Source of the DNA: Sphingomonas_O antarctica
GTDB taxonomy: Bacteria > Pseudomonadota > Alphaproteobacteria > Sphingomonadales > Sphingomonadaceae
Direction of reading: 5' to 3'
Assembly (NCBI RefSeq): GCF_965137005.1
Contig: NZ_CBCRXM010000004.1
Coordinates: forward strand, 124,001-188,000
Length of the DNA: 64,000 nucleotides
The position numbers were made by a program, and so were the translations under genes. Positions within the stretch are counted from its first letter, which is position 1, and every line of letters begins with the position of its first letter. This document shows, one piece after another, positions 34,991 through 42,424 of this stretch. The notes beneath the pieces are model-generated. The model saw nothing but the letters and a program-made list of their open reading frames with translations. It was not told the DNA's origin and made no database searches.

Positions 34991-36091
34991 ATGCGCGTCG
35001 GTGTCCCGAAAGAGATCAAGAATCACGAATATCGCGTCGGCCTGACCCCCGGGTCGGTCGCGGAGCTGACCGCCGCCGGTCACACCGTCAACATTCAAAC
35101 CGGTGCCGGCCTCGGCATCGATTTTTCCGATCGGGATTATCAGGCGGTCGGTGCGACGATCCTGCCCGACGCGCCCGCCGTGTTCCGCGACAGCGACATG
35201 ATCGTCAAGGTCAAGGAGCCGCAGGCGAGCGAGATCGCGCTGCTCGAACCGCGCCACGTCCTCTTCACCTATCTCCACCTCGCCCCCGATCCCGACCAGG
35301 CGACAGGGCTGATGAAGTCGGGCGCGACCTGTATCGCCTATGAAACCGTGACCTCGCGCACCGGCGCGCTGCCGTTGTTGAAACCAATGTCCGAAGTCGC
35401 GGGCCGCATGTCGGTGCAGGTCGGCGCGCATTACCTCGAAAAGGAACAGGGCGGACGTGGTGTTCTGCTCGGCGGCGTTCCGGGCGTTGCGCCAGCCAAG
35501 GTCGCGATCCTCGGCGGCGGCGTCTCCGGCGTCAACGCCGCGCAAATGGCCGTCGGCATGCGCGCCGACGTCACGATCTACGACATTTCGAACGATCGCC
35601 TTGCCGAGCTCGACATGTTCTTCTCCAGCCAGATCAAGACGCAATATGCGTCCAGCGCGGCCATCGCGGCGGCGGTGAAGAACGCCCACCTCGTCATCGG
35701 CGCGGTGCTTGTCCCCGGTGCTGCCGCCCCTAAGCTGGTCACGCGCGACATGGTCAAGACGATGAAGCGCGGCTCGGTGCTGGTCGACATCGCCATCGAT
35801 CAGGGCGGCTGTTTCGAAACCAGCCACGCGACGACGCACGAGGACCCGGTGTTCGAAGTCGACGGCGTCATCCACTATTGCGTCGCCAACATGCCCGGCG
35901 CGGTCGCGCGCACCTCGGCCTTCGCGCTCAACAACGCCACGCTTCCGTTCGCGCTGCGTCTCGCCAATCTGGGTGCCGAAGCGGCGATGAGGGCCGACCC
36001 GCATCTCGCGAACGGCCTCAACGTCATGGCCGGCAAGATCCGCCATCAGGCGGTCGCCGAAGCGCTCGGCCACGAATACGTGCCATTTTAG
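34991..36091 (+). CDS. ald: Alanine dehydrogenase
   Basis: It catalyses the reversible NAD-dependent deamination of L-alanine to pyruvate and ammonia. The 366-residue protein has the family N-terminus MRVGVPKEIKNHEYRVGL, the catalytic lysine and histidine regions (KVKEP, LFTYLHLA), the NAD-binding fold (VAILGGGVSGVNAA), and DIAIDQGGCFE. AGGAGAG nine bases before the ATG marks the start. It is a single gene, divergent from kup, with palindromic repeats after it. Confidence 0.96.
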   Translation: MRVGVPKEIKNHEYRVGLTPGSVAELTAAGHTVNIQTGAGLGIDFSDRDYQAVGATILPDAPAVFRDSDMIVKVKEPQASEIALLEPRHVLFTYLHLAPDPDQATGLMKSGATCIAYETVTSRTGALPLLKPMSEVAGRMSVQVGAHYLEKEQGGRGVLLGGVPGVAPAKVAILGGGVSGVNAAQMAVGMRADVTIYDISNDRLAELDMFFSSQIKTQYASSAAIAAAVKNAHLVIGAVLVPGAAAPKLVTRDMVKTMKRGSVLVDIAIDQGGCFETSHATTHEDPVFEVDGVIHYCVANMPGAVARTSAFALNNATLPFALRLANLGAEAAMRADPHLANGLNVMAGKIRHQAVAEALGHEYVPF

Positions 36092-36098
36092 TCTTCTA

Positions 36099-36177
36099 CG
36101 TCACCCCGGCACAGGCCGGGGTCGCTCGAGGCGGTCGTCCTCCCTCGATAGCGGCCCCGGCCTCCGCCGGGGCGACG
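36099..36177. repeat. Inverted pair of palindromic repeats (REP/BIME-like)
   Basis: Two 28-base units at 36099-36126 and 36150-36177 are inverted copies of each other with about five mismatches. Each is itself a hairpin with the core CCCCGGC-N4-GCCGGGG. The 23-base spacer is also partly self-complementary (CGAGG and CCTCG). A third, degenerate palindrome with the core CCGGACTTGATCTGG lies at 36207-36222. Such intergenic palindromes are common in sphingomonad and Caulobacter-type genomes. It may also stop transcription of ald. Confidence 0.8.
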
Positions 36178-36260
36178 CGTGAATATCCAACGCCACCATC
36201 GTCACTCCGGACTTGATCTGGGCTCCAGCTTTCCCCTTTTCGATTGAACAATAGGAGAAC

Positions 36261-36497
36261 ATGTGCGTTACCTTGCACATGACCCAAACAGAAAACCCCA
36301 AAGACCATCCGACCGGCAATGCCGAGAAGGATCCCGACGACTGGACGACGGGCGACGAGCCGATGACCGGCGCCAAGGCGTCCTATCTCAAAACGCTGTC
36401 CGAAGAGGCGCATGCCGAATTCGACGACAGCCTGACCAAGGCTGATGCGTCGAAGCGCATCGACGAGCTTCAACAGGAGACCGGGCGCGGCACCTGA
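36261..36497 (+). CDS. DUF3072 domain protein
   Basis: A 78-residue soluble, acidic protein. The C-terminal part, GDEPMTGAKASYLKTLSEEA followed by SLTKADASKRIDELQ, matches the DUF3072 family, a short helical domain of unknown function. AGGAG three bases before the ATG at 36261 supports this start, although a second ATG at 36279 gives the shorter MTQTENPKDHP beginning seen in relatives. It has no close partner gene; repeats flank it on both sides. Confidence 0.8.
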   Translation: MCVTLHMTQTENPKDHPTGNAEKDPDDWTTGDEPMTGAKASYLKTLSEEAHAEFDDSLTKADASKRIDELQQETGRGT

Positions 36498-36508
36498 CGC
36501 TCCACAGG

Positions 36509-36569
36509 CATGAATCACCATGAATCAATTGCGCAATCTTATGCGATCGAACATGAATCAGCATGAATC
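36509..36569 (+). repeat. Four copies of CATGAATC in two pairs
   Basis: CATGAATC occurs at 36509-36516, 36519-36526, 36552-36559 and 36562-36569. Within each pair the copies are 10 bases apart, about one helical turn, and the two pairs are 43 bases apart, about four turns. The stretch between DUF3072 and rplY has no gene. The phasing suggests protein-binding sites rather than chance, but nothing links it to a known factor. Confidence 0.6.
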
Positions 36570-36652
36570 TCCGGTCCCCTCCCGCCGGGAGCTGGGGTGG
36601 GACATCACGCGTACCGCCTCCGCGTCAACATAATACAACGTAAGCCGCCAAT

Positions 36653-36681
36653 TTGCCTTTCCGCGCCCCTCTCGTTACAGG
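36653..36681 (+). promoter_or_regulatory. Candidate promoter of rplY
   Basis: TTGCCTT and GTTACAGG are separated by 14 bases, close to the alphaproteobacterial housekeeping pattern. The predicted start would leave a leader of about 58 bases before the rplY ATG. Confidence 0.4.
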
Positions 36682-36742
36682 CGCGCCACCCCGCATGGTC
36701 ATCCCTGGAGGCGTGCGGGTTTAGGCAAACTGGAGTTATCAT

Positions 36743-37384
36743 ATGAGCGATCAGCTGACGCTGTCGGCCGAAGCGCGCGAACGAGCAGGCAAGGGAGCCT
36801 CTCGTGCCCTGCGTCGCGAAGGCCGCGTGCCGTGCGTAATCTACGGCAACAACGAAGACCCGCAGTCGATTCACGTCGAGGAAAAGGCGCTGATGAAGGC
36901 GCTGCACACGGGCCACTTCATGAATTCAGTGGTGATGGTCGGTGTCGGCGGCGGCAATGTCCGCACGCTGCCCAAGGACGTCGCCTTCCACCCGGTGACG
37001 GATCGTCCGCTGCACGTGGATTTCCTGCGCATTTCGGAACACGCCAAGGTTACGATCAACGTGCCGGTGCATTTCGATAACGAGGAAGACTCACCGGGCC
37101 TGAAGCGCGGCGGTGTGCTGAACATCGTGCGTCACGAGCTCGAACTGACCTGCGACGCGGCGGAAATGCCCGACGAGATTCGCATCGACCTGACCGGATA
37201 CGAAGTCGGCGATTCGATCCACATCTCGAACGTCACCCTGCCCAAGGGTGCCGAATCGACGATCACCGATCGCGATTACACCATCGCCACGATCGTCGCG
37301 CCGTCGGCGCTCAAGTCGAGCGACGGCGATACCGACGAAGACGGTGCGGCTGACGCAGCCGAAGCCCCTTCGGGCGACGCGTGA
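36743..37384 (+). CDS. rplY: 50S ribosomal protein L25/general stress protein Ctc
   Basis: Binds 5S rRNA in the large subunit. The 213-residue protein is the long CTC type: L25 domain at residues 1-95 (ARERAGKGASRALRREGRVP, VIYG), a second beta domain (GVLNIVRHELELTC) to about 185, and an acidic Ala/Asp-rich tail. TGGAG nine bases before the ATG marks the start. It lies upstream of pth, a common order, with a strong hairpin between them. Confidence 0.95.
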   Translation: MSDQLTLSAEARERAGKGASRALRREGRVPCVIYGNNEDPQSIHVEEKALMKALHTGHFMNSVVMVGVGGGNVRTLPKDVAFHPVTDRPLHVDFLRISEHAKVTINVPVHFDNEEDSPGLKRGGVLNIVRHELELTCDAAEMPDEIRIDLTGYEVGDSIHISNVTLPKGAESTITDRDYTIATIVAPSALKSSDGDTDEDGAADAAEAPSGDA

Positions 37385-37390
37385 TCCTGG

Positions 37391-37418
37391 GCCCCTCCCG
37401 TTCGCGGGAGGGGCTTTA
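37391..37418 (+). terminator. Hairpin between rplY and pth
   Basis: GCCCCTCCCG pairs perfectly with CGGGAGGGGC over ten bases around a TTCG loop, and is followed by only TTTA. It may partly end rplY transcription or stabilise its 3' end, leaving lower expression of pth, which starts 9 bases after it. Confidence 0.7.
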
Positions 37419-37422
37419 GACG

Positions 37423-38001
37423 ATGCAGCTCTGGGTCGGCCTCGGTAATCCGGGTCCGCTGCACGCGATGCAGCGGCACAATGTCGGCTTCATGGCGGCC
37501 GACGTGATTCACGATCGCTACGGCTTCGATCCGTGGCGCGTGAAGCACAAGGGCGTGGCCGCGCAAGGCCGTATCGGCGGCGAGACCGTCCTACTCCTCA
37601 AGCCGCAAACCTTCATGAACGACAGCGGCGCGAGCGTCGGCGACGCGATGCGCTTCTACAAGGCCGAGGTCGAAGACGTGACAGTGTTCCACGACGAACT
37701 CGACATCGCCGCGATGAAGCTCAAGGTCCGCACCGGCGGCGGCACCGCAGGCCATAACGGCCTGCGCTCGACCGAGGCGCATATCGGCAACCCCTTCCGC
37801 CGCGTCCGCATCGGCATCGGCCATCCGGGCCACAAGGACCGCGTGACCGGCTACGTCCTCGGCAATTACGCCAAGTCCGAGATCGAACCGCTGAGCGACC
37901 TTCTCGCCGCCATCGCCGCCGAAGCCGAATGGTTGGCCAAGGGCGATGACGTGCGCTTTATGAACGACGTGGCGATGCGGATGCGGGATTTGGGCGCTTG
38001 A
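37423..38001 (+). CDS. pth: Peptidyl-tRNA hydrolase
   Basis: It frees tRNAs from peptides dropped by the ribosome. The 192-residue protein has the family motifs VGLGNPG, the catalytic histidine in RHNVGFM (H20), KPQTFMNDSG, the aspartate in VFHDELDI, and GGGTAGHNGLRS. It is of normal length. The following MFS gene starts inside its stop codon (TTGA). Confidence 0.96.
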   Translation: MQLWVGLGNPGPLHAMQRHNVGFMAADVIHDRYGFDPWRVKHKGVAAQGRIGGETVLLLKPQTFMNDSGASVGDAMRFYKAEVEDVTVFHDELDIAAMKLKVRTGGGTAGHNGLRSTEAHIGNPFRRVRIGIGHPGHKDRVTGYVLGNYAKSEIEPLSDLLAAIAAEAEWLAKGDDVRFMNDVAMRMRDLGA

Positions 38002-39401
38002 CCGCTCGCCAGGCCGATAGGGGCGCCCAGAACTGGACGCTCGCCGGTTCGATCCTCGCTTCGAGTCTTGCCTTCGTCGACGGCTCGGTGACGAACGTCG
38101 CGCTGCCAGCGATCAAGGCCGACCTACAGACCGGCGCGGTCGGGCTGCAATGGGTTGTCAACGCCTACCTCCTGCCGCTCTCTGCGCTGCTATTGCTGGG
38201 TGGAGCCTTGGGCGACCGTTTTGGACGCCGGCGCATGTTCCTCGGCGGTATCGTTTTGTTCGCCATCGCCTCGGTCGCCTGCGCCCTCGCGCCAAGCCTC
38301 GGCGTCCTCCTCGCCGGCCGCATCGTGCAGGGTGTTGGCGCAGCGATGCTCATGCCCAACAGTCTCGCTTTGCTCGGTGGTGCTTTCGACGGCGAAGCAC
38401 GGGGCAGGGCGATTGGCACCTGGGCCGCAGCGGGGGCAATTGCCGGAGCGCTCGGCCCGCTGGCGGGCGGCTGGCTGGTCCAGACCGTCGGCTGGCGCGC
38501 CATCTTCTACGTCAACCTGCCGCTCGCTGCCGGTGCCCTGTTGATTGGCTGGTTCAAGGTCGCCGAAAAGCGCGAAGATATCTTGCGCGCGATCGATTGG
38601 GCCGGCGTCGCCATTGCCACGCTGGCGCTTGGCGCGATCACCTGGGGACTGACAACCGCAGGCGGCGATCATCCGCAGCCCGCGCTTGGCGGGGCTGTGG
38701 TGGGTGGCGGCCTGCTCGCCTTCATCCTGTTCGTCTGGCTCGAAAAGCATCGCGGCGACGATGCGATCATGCCGCTTGCCATGTTCGGGACCAAGAGCTT
38801 TGCTGGTCTGACGCTCCTGACCTTCCTGCTCTACGCGGCGCTCGGCGGGCTGTTCGTCGTGCTGCCCTACATGCTGATCGAAAATCAGGGCTATTCCCCG
38901 ACACAGGCTGGCGCGGCTTTGTTGCCACTCCCCGCCGTGCTCGGTATTTCGGGACGGATCATGGGCGGGGTTGCCGGCCGGATCGGGCCGCGCCTGCCAC
39001 TGACCATCGGCCCGGCGATCGTCGCGATCGGTTTCGCGCTGATGATCCGCGTCACGCCCGAGGCGAGCTACTGGACTTCGACGCTGCCCGCTTTGCTGGT
39101 CATTTCGATCGGCATGGCGGGTGCCGTCGCGCCGCTGACCACCGCAGTGATGGCATCGGTCGATGGCGATCATGTCGGTACGGCCAACGGCTTCAACTCG
39201 GCGGTGGCGCGCACCGGCGGGCTGATTGCAACGGCATTGCTCGGCAGCGTTCTCGCCGCCAAAGGTGATGATCTGACCAACGCATTCCATCTCGCCGCGC
39301 TGGCCGCTTCGGCGGCGGCGGCGGCCGGGGCGGCGCTCGCGGCGCTGCTCCTGCTCCGTGCGGACGAGATCAAGACAGACCAGAAAGCTGAAGGCATCTA
39401 A
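37998..39401 (+). CDS. MFS transporter, DHA2 drug:H+ antiporter type
   Basis: A 467-residue major facilitator protein with about 14 hydrophobic segments. Motif A is present (GGALGDRFGRRRMF), as is the DHA2-type motif C region (GAIAGALGPLAGGWLV) and motif D1-like DGSVTNVALPAI. This group exports drugs or other small toxic molecules with protons; the substrate is unknown. It starts with TTG inside the pth stop and its TAA shares a base with the ychF ATG. It thus sits between pth and ychF, which are neighbours in many genomes. Confidence 0.9.
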   Translation: MTARQADRGAQNWTLAGSILASSLAFVDGSVTNVALPAIKADLQTGAVGLQWVVNAYLLPLSALLLLGGALGDRFGRRRMFLGGIVLFAIASVACALAPSLGVLLAGRIVQGVGAAMLMPNSLALLGGAFDGEARGRAIGTWAAAGAIAGALGPLAGGWLVQTVGWRAIFYVNLPLAAGALLIGWFKVAEKREDILRAIDWAGVAIATLALGAITWGLTTAGGDHPQPALGGAVVGGGLLAFILFVWLEKHRGDDAIMPLAMFGTKSFAGLTLLTFLLYAALGGLFVVLPYMLIENQGYSPTQAGAALLPLPAVLGISGRIMGGVAGRIGPRLPLTIGPAIVAIGFALMIRVTPEASYWTSTLPALLVISIGMAGAVAPLTTAVMASVDGDHVGTANGFNSAVARTGGLIATALLGSVLAAKGDDLTNAFHLAALAASAAAAAGAALAALLLLRADEIKTDQKAEGI

Positions 39402-40498
39402 TGGGTTTCAAATGCGGGATCGTCGGGCTGCCCAATGTCGGCAAGTCCACTCTGTTTAATGCGCTGACGCAAACCGCAGCGGCGCAGGCGGCGAATTATC
39501 CGTTCTGCACGATCGAGCCCAATGTCGGCCAAGTCGCGGTCCCCGATCCGCGTCTCGACAAATTGGCCGAGATCGCGGGCAGCGCGAAGAAGATCGAGAC
39601 GCAACTGGCGTTCGTCGACATTGCCGGGCTGGTTCGCGGCGCGTCGACGGGGGAGGGACTGGGCAACCAGTTCCTCGGCAACATCCGCGAAGTCGATGCC
39701 ATCGTCCACGTCCTGCGCTGTTTCGAAGGCGAAGTGACGCACGTCGAGGGTAAGGTCGATCCGATCGCCGACGCTGAAACCGTCGAAACCGAGTTGATGC
39801 TCGCCGACTTGGAAAGCCTCGAAAAACGCGTTCCCGCGCTCGCCAAGAAAGGCCAGTCGGGCGACAAGGATGCCAAGGCCGCCGCGATCGTTCTCGGCCG
39901 CGCGCTCGAACTGCTGCGCCAAGGCAAGCCCGCGCGCGGCGTCGAGGCGAATGGCGAGGAGGAGGAACGCGCGCTCGATCAGGCGCAACTGCTGACCGCC
40001 AAACCGGTGCTCTACGTCTGCAACGTCGACGAAGGCTCGGCCGCCGAGGGTAACGCATTGTCGGCCCGCGTGTTCGAACGCGCCAAGGCCGAAGGTGCAC
40101 AAGCGGTCGTCGTCTCGGCGGAAATCGAAGCCGAGATCGCCACCCTGGCCGACGAGGACCGCGCCGAATTCCTGTCGGACCTGGGTCTCAGCGAGACGGG
40201 CCTCAACCGCGTCGTCCGCGCCGGCTATACGCTGCTCGATCTGCTGACCTTCTTCACCTGCGGCCCCAAGGAGGCGCGCGCCTGGACCATCACCAAGGGA
40301 TCGAAGGCACCGCAGGCGGCGGGCGCGATCCATTCGGACTTCGAACGCGGCTTCATCCGCGCCGAAACCATCGCCTATGCCGACTATGTTGCGCTCGGCG
40401 GCGAATCGGGCGCGCGCGATGCCGGCAAATTGCGTTCCGAAGGCAAAGACTACGTCGTCCATGACGGCGACGTCCTGCTGTTCCGCTTCAACGTCTGA
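39401..40498 (+). CDS. ychF: Ribosome-binding ATPase YchF
   Basis: An Obg-family P-loop protein that prefers ATP. The 365-residue protein has the G1 motif GLPNVGKSTLFNALT near residues 9-22, G3 VDIAGLVRGAS, the NVDE-type G4 variant (VCNVDEGSA) typical of YchF rather than NKxD, and a C-terminal TGS domain (LLTFFTCGPKEARAWTI, VHDGDVLLFRFNV). It regulates translation and stress responses in other bacteria. Confidence 0.97.
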   Translation: MGFKCGIVGLPNVGKSTLFNALTQTAAAQAANYPFCTIEPNVGQVAVPDPRLDKLAEIAGSAKKIETQLAFVDIAGLVRGASTGEGLGNQFLGNIREVDAIVHVLRCFEGEVTHVEGKVDPIADAETVETELMLADLESLEKRVPALAKKGQSGDKDAKAAAIVLGRALELLRQGKPARGVEANGEEEERALDQAQLLTAKPVLYVCNVDEGSAAEGNALSARVFERAKAEGAQAVVVSAEIEAEIATLADEDRAEFLSDLGLSETGLNRVVRAGYTLLDLLTFFTCGPKEARAWTITKGSKAPQAAGAIHSDFERGFIRAETIAYADYVALGGESGARDAGKLRSEGKDYVVHDGDVLLFRFNV

Positions 40499-40509
40499 GG
40501 ATTGGATCG

Positions 40510-40965
40510 ATGCAATATTTCGAAGATCTGGAAATTGGCGCGAAGCGGTCGTTCGGTCGGTATGAAGTGAAGCGCGACGAGGTGATCGAGTTCGCCTCGC
40601 GCTTCGATCCGCAACCCTTCCATCTCGATGACGATGCAGCGGCGGCGACGCATTTCGGCCGCTTGTCGGCGTCGGGCTGGCACACCTGCGCAATGACCAT
40701 GGCGATGAACGTCGCGGCGATGGGAGAGCAGCAACAGGCCGGTCTCGGCGCGGCGGGGATCGACGAGCTGCGCTGGCTCAAACCGGTCTATCCGGGCGAT
40801 GTGCTCAGGTGCGAAACCGAATTGCTCGACAAGACGCCGTCGCGCAGCCGCCCGGAAATGGGTTCGTTCCGCAGCCGCACGACGGTGTTCAATCAGGACG
40901 ATCAAAAGGTGATGAGCTTCATCGCCCTCGGCCTGATTCGCACGCGCGCCGGTGCCGCCGCCTGA
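40510..40965 (+). CDS. MaoC-like (R)-hydratase domain protein
   Basis: A 151-residue single-domain hot-dog fold protein of the MaoC/acyl dehydratase family. The catalytic Asp and His lie in RFDPQPFHLDDDAA, followed by FGRLSASGWHTCA. Members hydrate (R)-enoyl-CoA or related acyl-CoA substrates; the true substrate is unknown. It follows ychF after 11 bases and may share its transcript. Confidence 0.88.
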   Translation: MQYFEDLEIGAKRSFGRYEVKRDEVIEFASRFDPQPFHLDDDAAAATHFGRLSASGWHTCAMTMAMNVAAMGEQQQAGLGAAGIDELRWLKPVYPGDVLRCETELLDKTPSRSRPEMGSFRSRTTVFNQDDQKVMSFIALGLIRTRAGAAA

Positions 40966-41031
40966 CCTTCGCACCCGTTAACCCTTCATTTAACTGGATT
41001 TTCGCAAAGGGGCGCACGGTGAGTCGGTCGC

Positions 41032-41059
41032 TTGTGCCGCCTTGGCGCGCTGCTATAGG
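41032..41059 (+). promoter_or_regulatory. Candidate promoter of dksA
   Basis: TTGTGCC and GCTATAGG are 13 bases apart, close to the Caulobacter-type housekeeping consensus. The predicted leader is about 40 bases. Two TTAA boxes (40978-40981 and 40990-40993) lie about 40 bases upstream of it. Confidence 0.5.
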
Positions 41060-41104
41060 CGCGGTTGAGGTCAGGGCGGGGGCCGCGACCGGCGGAGATT
41101 TTGC

Positions 41105-41551
41105 ATGGCGAGTGTGGCGACAGTCGTGGACGGTGCGGTTCCTCCGCTTCCCGCCAGCTATCGCCCCAGCGCGGACGAAGAATTTATGGGTCCGCGCCAA
41201 CAGGCATATTTCCGCGACAAGCTGCTCAACTGGAAAGAAGACATTTTGCGCGAAGGCGCGGGGACGCTGGCCACGCTCAAATCCGAACCGCTGCGCGAAC
41301 CCGACGCCACCGACCGCGCGTCGAGCGAGACCGACTGGTCGATCGAACTGCGCACCCGCGATCGCCAGCGCAAGCTGATCGCCAAGATCGAAGCCGCGAT
41401 TCGGCGGATCGACGAGGGCGAATATGGCTATTGCGAAGTGACCGGCGAACCGATTTCGCTGGGGCGTCTCGAAGCACGGCCGATCGCGACGATGTCGGTC
41501 GAAGCGCAGGAACGCCATGAGCGTCAGGAAAAAGTGTCCCGCGACGAGTAA
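41105..41551 (+). CDS. dksA: RNA polymerase-binding factor DksA, single-cysteine type
   Basis: DksA binds the secondary channel of RNA polymerase and mediates the ppGpp response. The 148-residue protein has the coiled-coil region with the tip motif DATDRA (residues 67-72, DxxDxA), then the TraR/DksA zinc-finger fold (GEYGYCEVTGEPISLGRLEA). Of the four zinc ligands of E. coli DksA only Cys110 remains; the others align with Thr, Ser and Ala. Reduced cysteine sets are known in alphaproteobacterial DksA. It has a candidate promoter at 41032. Confidence 0.93.
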   Translation: MASVATVVDGAVPPLPASYRPSADEEFMGPRQQAYFRDKLLNWKEDILREGAGTLATLKSEPLREPDATDRASSETDWSIELRTRDRQRKLIAKIEAAIRRIDEGEYGYCEVTGEPISLGRLEARPIATMSVEAQERHERQEKVSRDE

Positions 41552-41553
41552 TT

Positions 41554-41573
41554 AAGGGTTCATATAAACCCTT
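41554..41573. other. Perfect inverted repeat between dksA and the PilZ gene
   Basis: AAGGGTT and AACCCTT form a 7-base arm pair around CATATA, right after the dksA stop and 24 bases before the PilZ gene. No T tract follows, so it is either a weak terminator or an operator for the PilZ gene. Confidence 0.45.
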
Positions 41574-41597
41574 GCGCTATGCATCGGCGCAACCAAG

Positions 41598-41915
41598 ATG
41601 CGTACCATGACAATTTTGAAGGCCGTTACGGCAGATTCGCGCCAGGCTGAGCGCGAGACCCTCATTCTCACGGCGCGCTTGAAGCGCGTCGGCAGCGCGG
41701 CGTTTGCCGTCACCGTTCGCAATCTGTCGGCTGTGGGAATGATGGTGGAGGGCGAAACGCCCCTAACGGTGGATGAAGCTGTGGTTGCCGAAATTGCCGG
41801 CCTGGGCAAAGTCCCGGGGCGCATCGCCTGGACTCAGGAGGACCGTGCGGGGATGGCGTTCGATGCGCCGGTCGATCCGACGCGCGCCCGCCGCCCCCGT
41901 CTCACGGCGGTCTAA
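41598..41915 (+). CDS. PilZ-domain protein
   Basis: A 105-residue protein made of a single PilZ domain, the common c-di-GMP receptor fold. The second binding motif appears as RNLSAVGMMV (D/NxSxxG type); the first, RxxxR, is only partly visible around RQAERETLILTARLKR, so ligand binding is probable but not certain. The ATG at 41598 is used; another lies three codons on. It is convergent with the small YdcH gene, with interlocking stops. Confidence 0.85.
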   Translation: MRTMTILKAVTADSRQAERETLILTARLKRVGSAAFAVTVRNLSAVGMMVEGETPLTVDEAVVAEIAGLGKVPGRIAWTQEDRAGMAFDAPVDPTRARRPRLTAV

Positions 41916-42067
41916 AAGCGCGACAGCGCTTCTTTTACCTTCATTTTCTGTTTTTTGAGCATCGACAGCAGCGCGTTGTCGGGGCGTGGGCGGCTGCGTT
42001 CCTCGGCGATCCGCCGGTCAAAATCCGCATGTTTGGTGTTGAGGGCCGAAACGTGTGCGCTGTCCAT
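41912..42067 (-). CDS. YdcH/DUF465 family small protein
   Basis: A 51-residue protein too short for many gene callers. It is a helical hairpin: ALNTKHADFDRRIAEERSR, then a PRPDNALL turn and the lysine-rich LKKQKMKVKEAL. This is the DUF465/YdcH pattern (helix, D..LL..LKK.KL..KD..). The ATG has AGGAG eight bases upstream, which together with the family match supports a real gene. The function is unknown. It is divergent from a second YdcH gene at 42199. Confidence 0.85.
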   Translation of the reverse strand: MDSAHVSALNTKHADFDRRIAEERSRPRPDNALLSMLKKQKMKVKEALSRF

Positions 42068-42198
42068 CGAGTGATCTCCTTCGCCAGTGTCGTGGTCCAG
42101 AGTGGATCACTTTCAGCGGCAAAAGTCTCCACAAATTTCGTTAGCGTATCGGAAAGCCGGTCTTTCCACGCGACGGGGCGTTGCGCTACCGGAGCGGT

Positions 42199-42396
42199 AT
42201 GGATGAATCGCAACTGATCGCGAAGCTCGAAATTCTCAGCACCGAACACCGCGATCTCGATGCGGCGATCGACGCGATGGCGTTTCAGGGGAGCGCGGAC
42301 CAACTGGCAATGGCCCGCCTCAAGAAACGCAAATTGCAACTGAAGGATCAGATCGGGGCGATTCGCGACCAGTTGATCCCCGACATTATCGCCTAG
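42199..42396 (+). CDS. YdcH/DUF465 family small protein
   Basis: A 65-residue helical hairpin protein of the same family as the divergent gene at 41912-42067: LEILSTEHRDLDAAIDAM, a short turn, then ARLKKRKLQLKDQIGAI. GGAG five bases before the ATG at 42199 sets the start; an in-frame start at 42181 has no site. It lies 28 bases before rcdA and may be co-transcribed with it. The function is unknown. Confidence 0.85.
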   Translation: MDESQLIAKLEILSTEHRDLDAAIDAMAFQGSADQLAMARLKKRKLQLKDQIGAIRDQLIPDIIA

Positions 42397-42424
42397 CTAA
42401 GAATTTAGCGGGTAATCCCACTTT

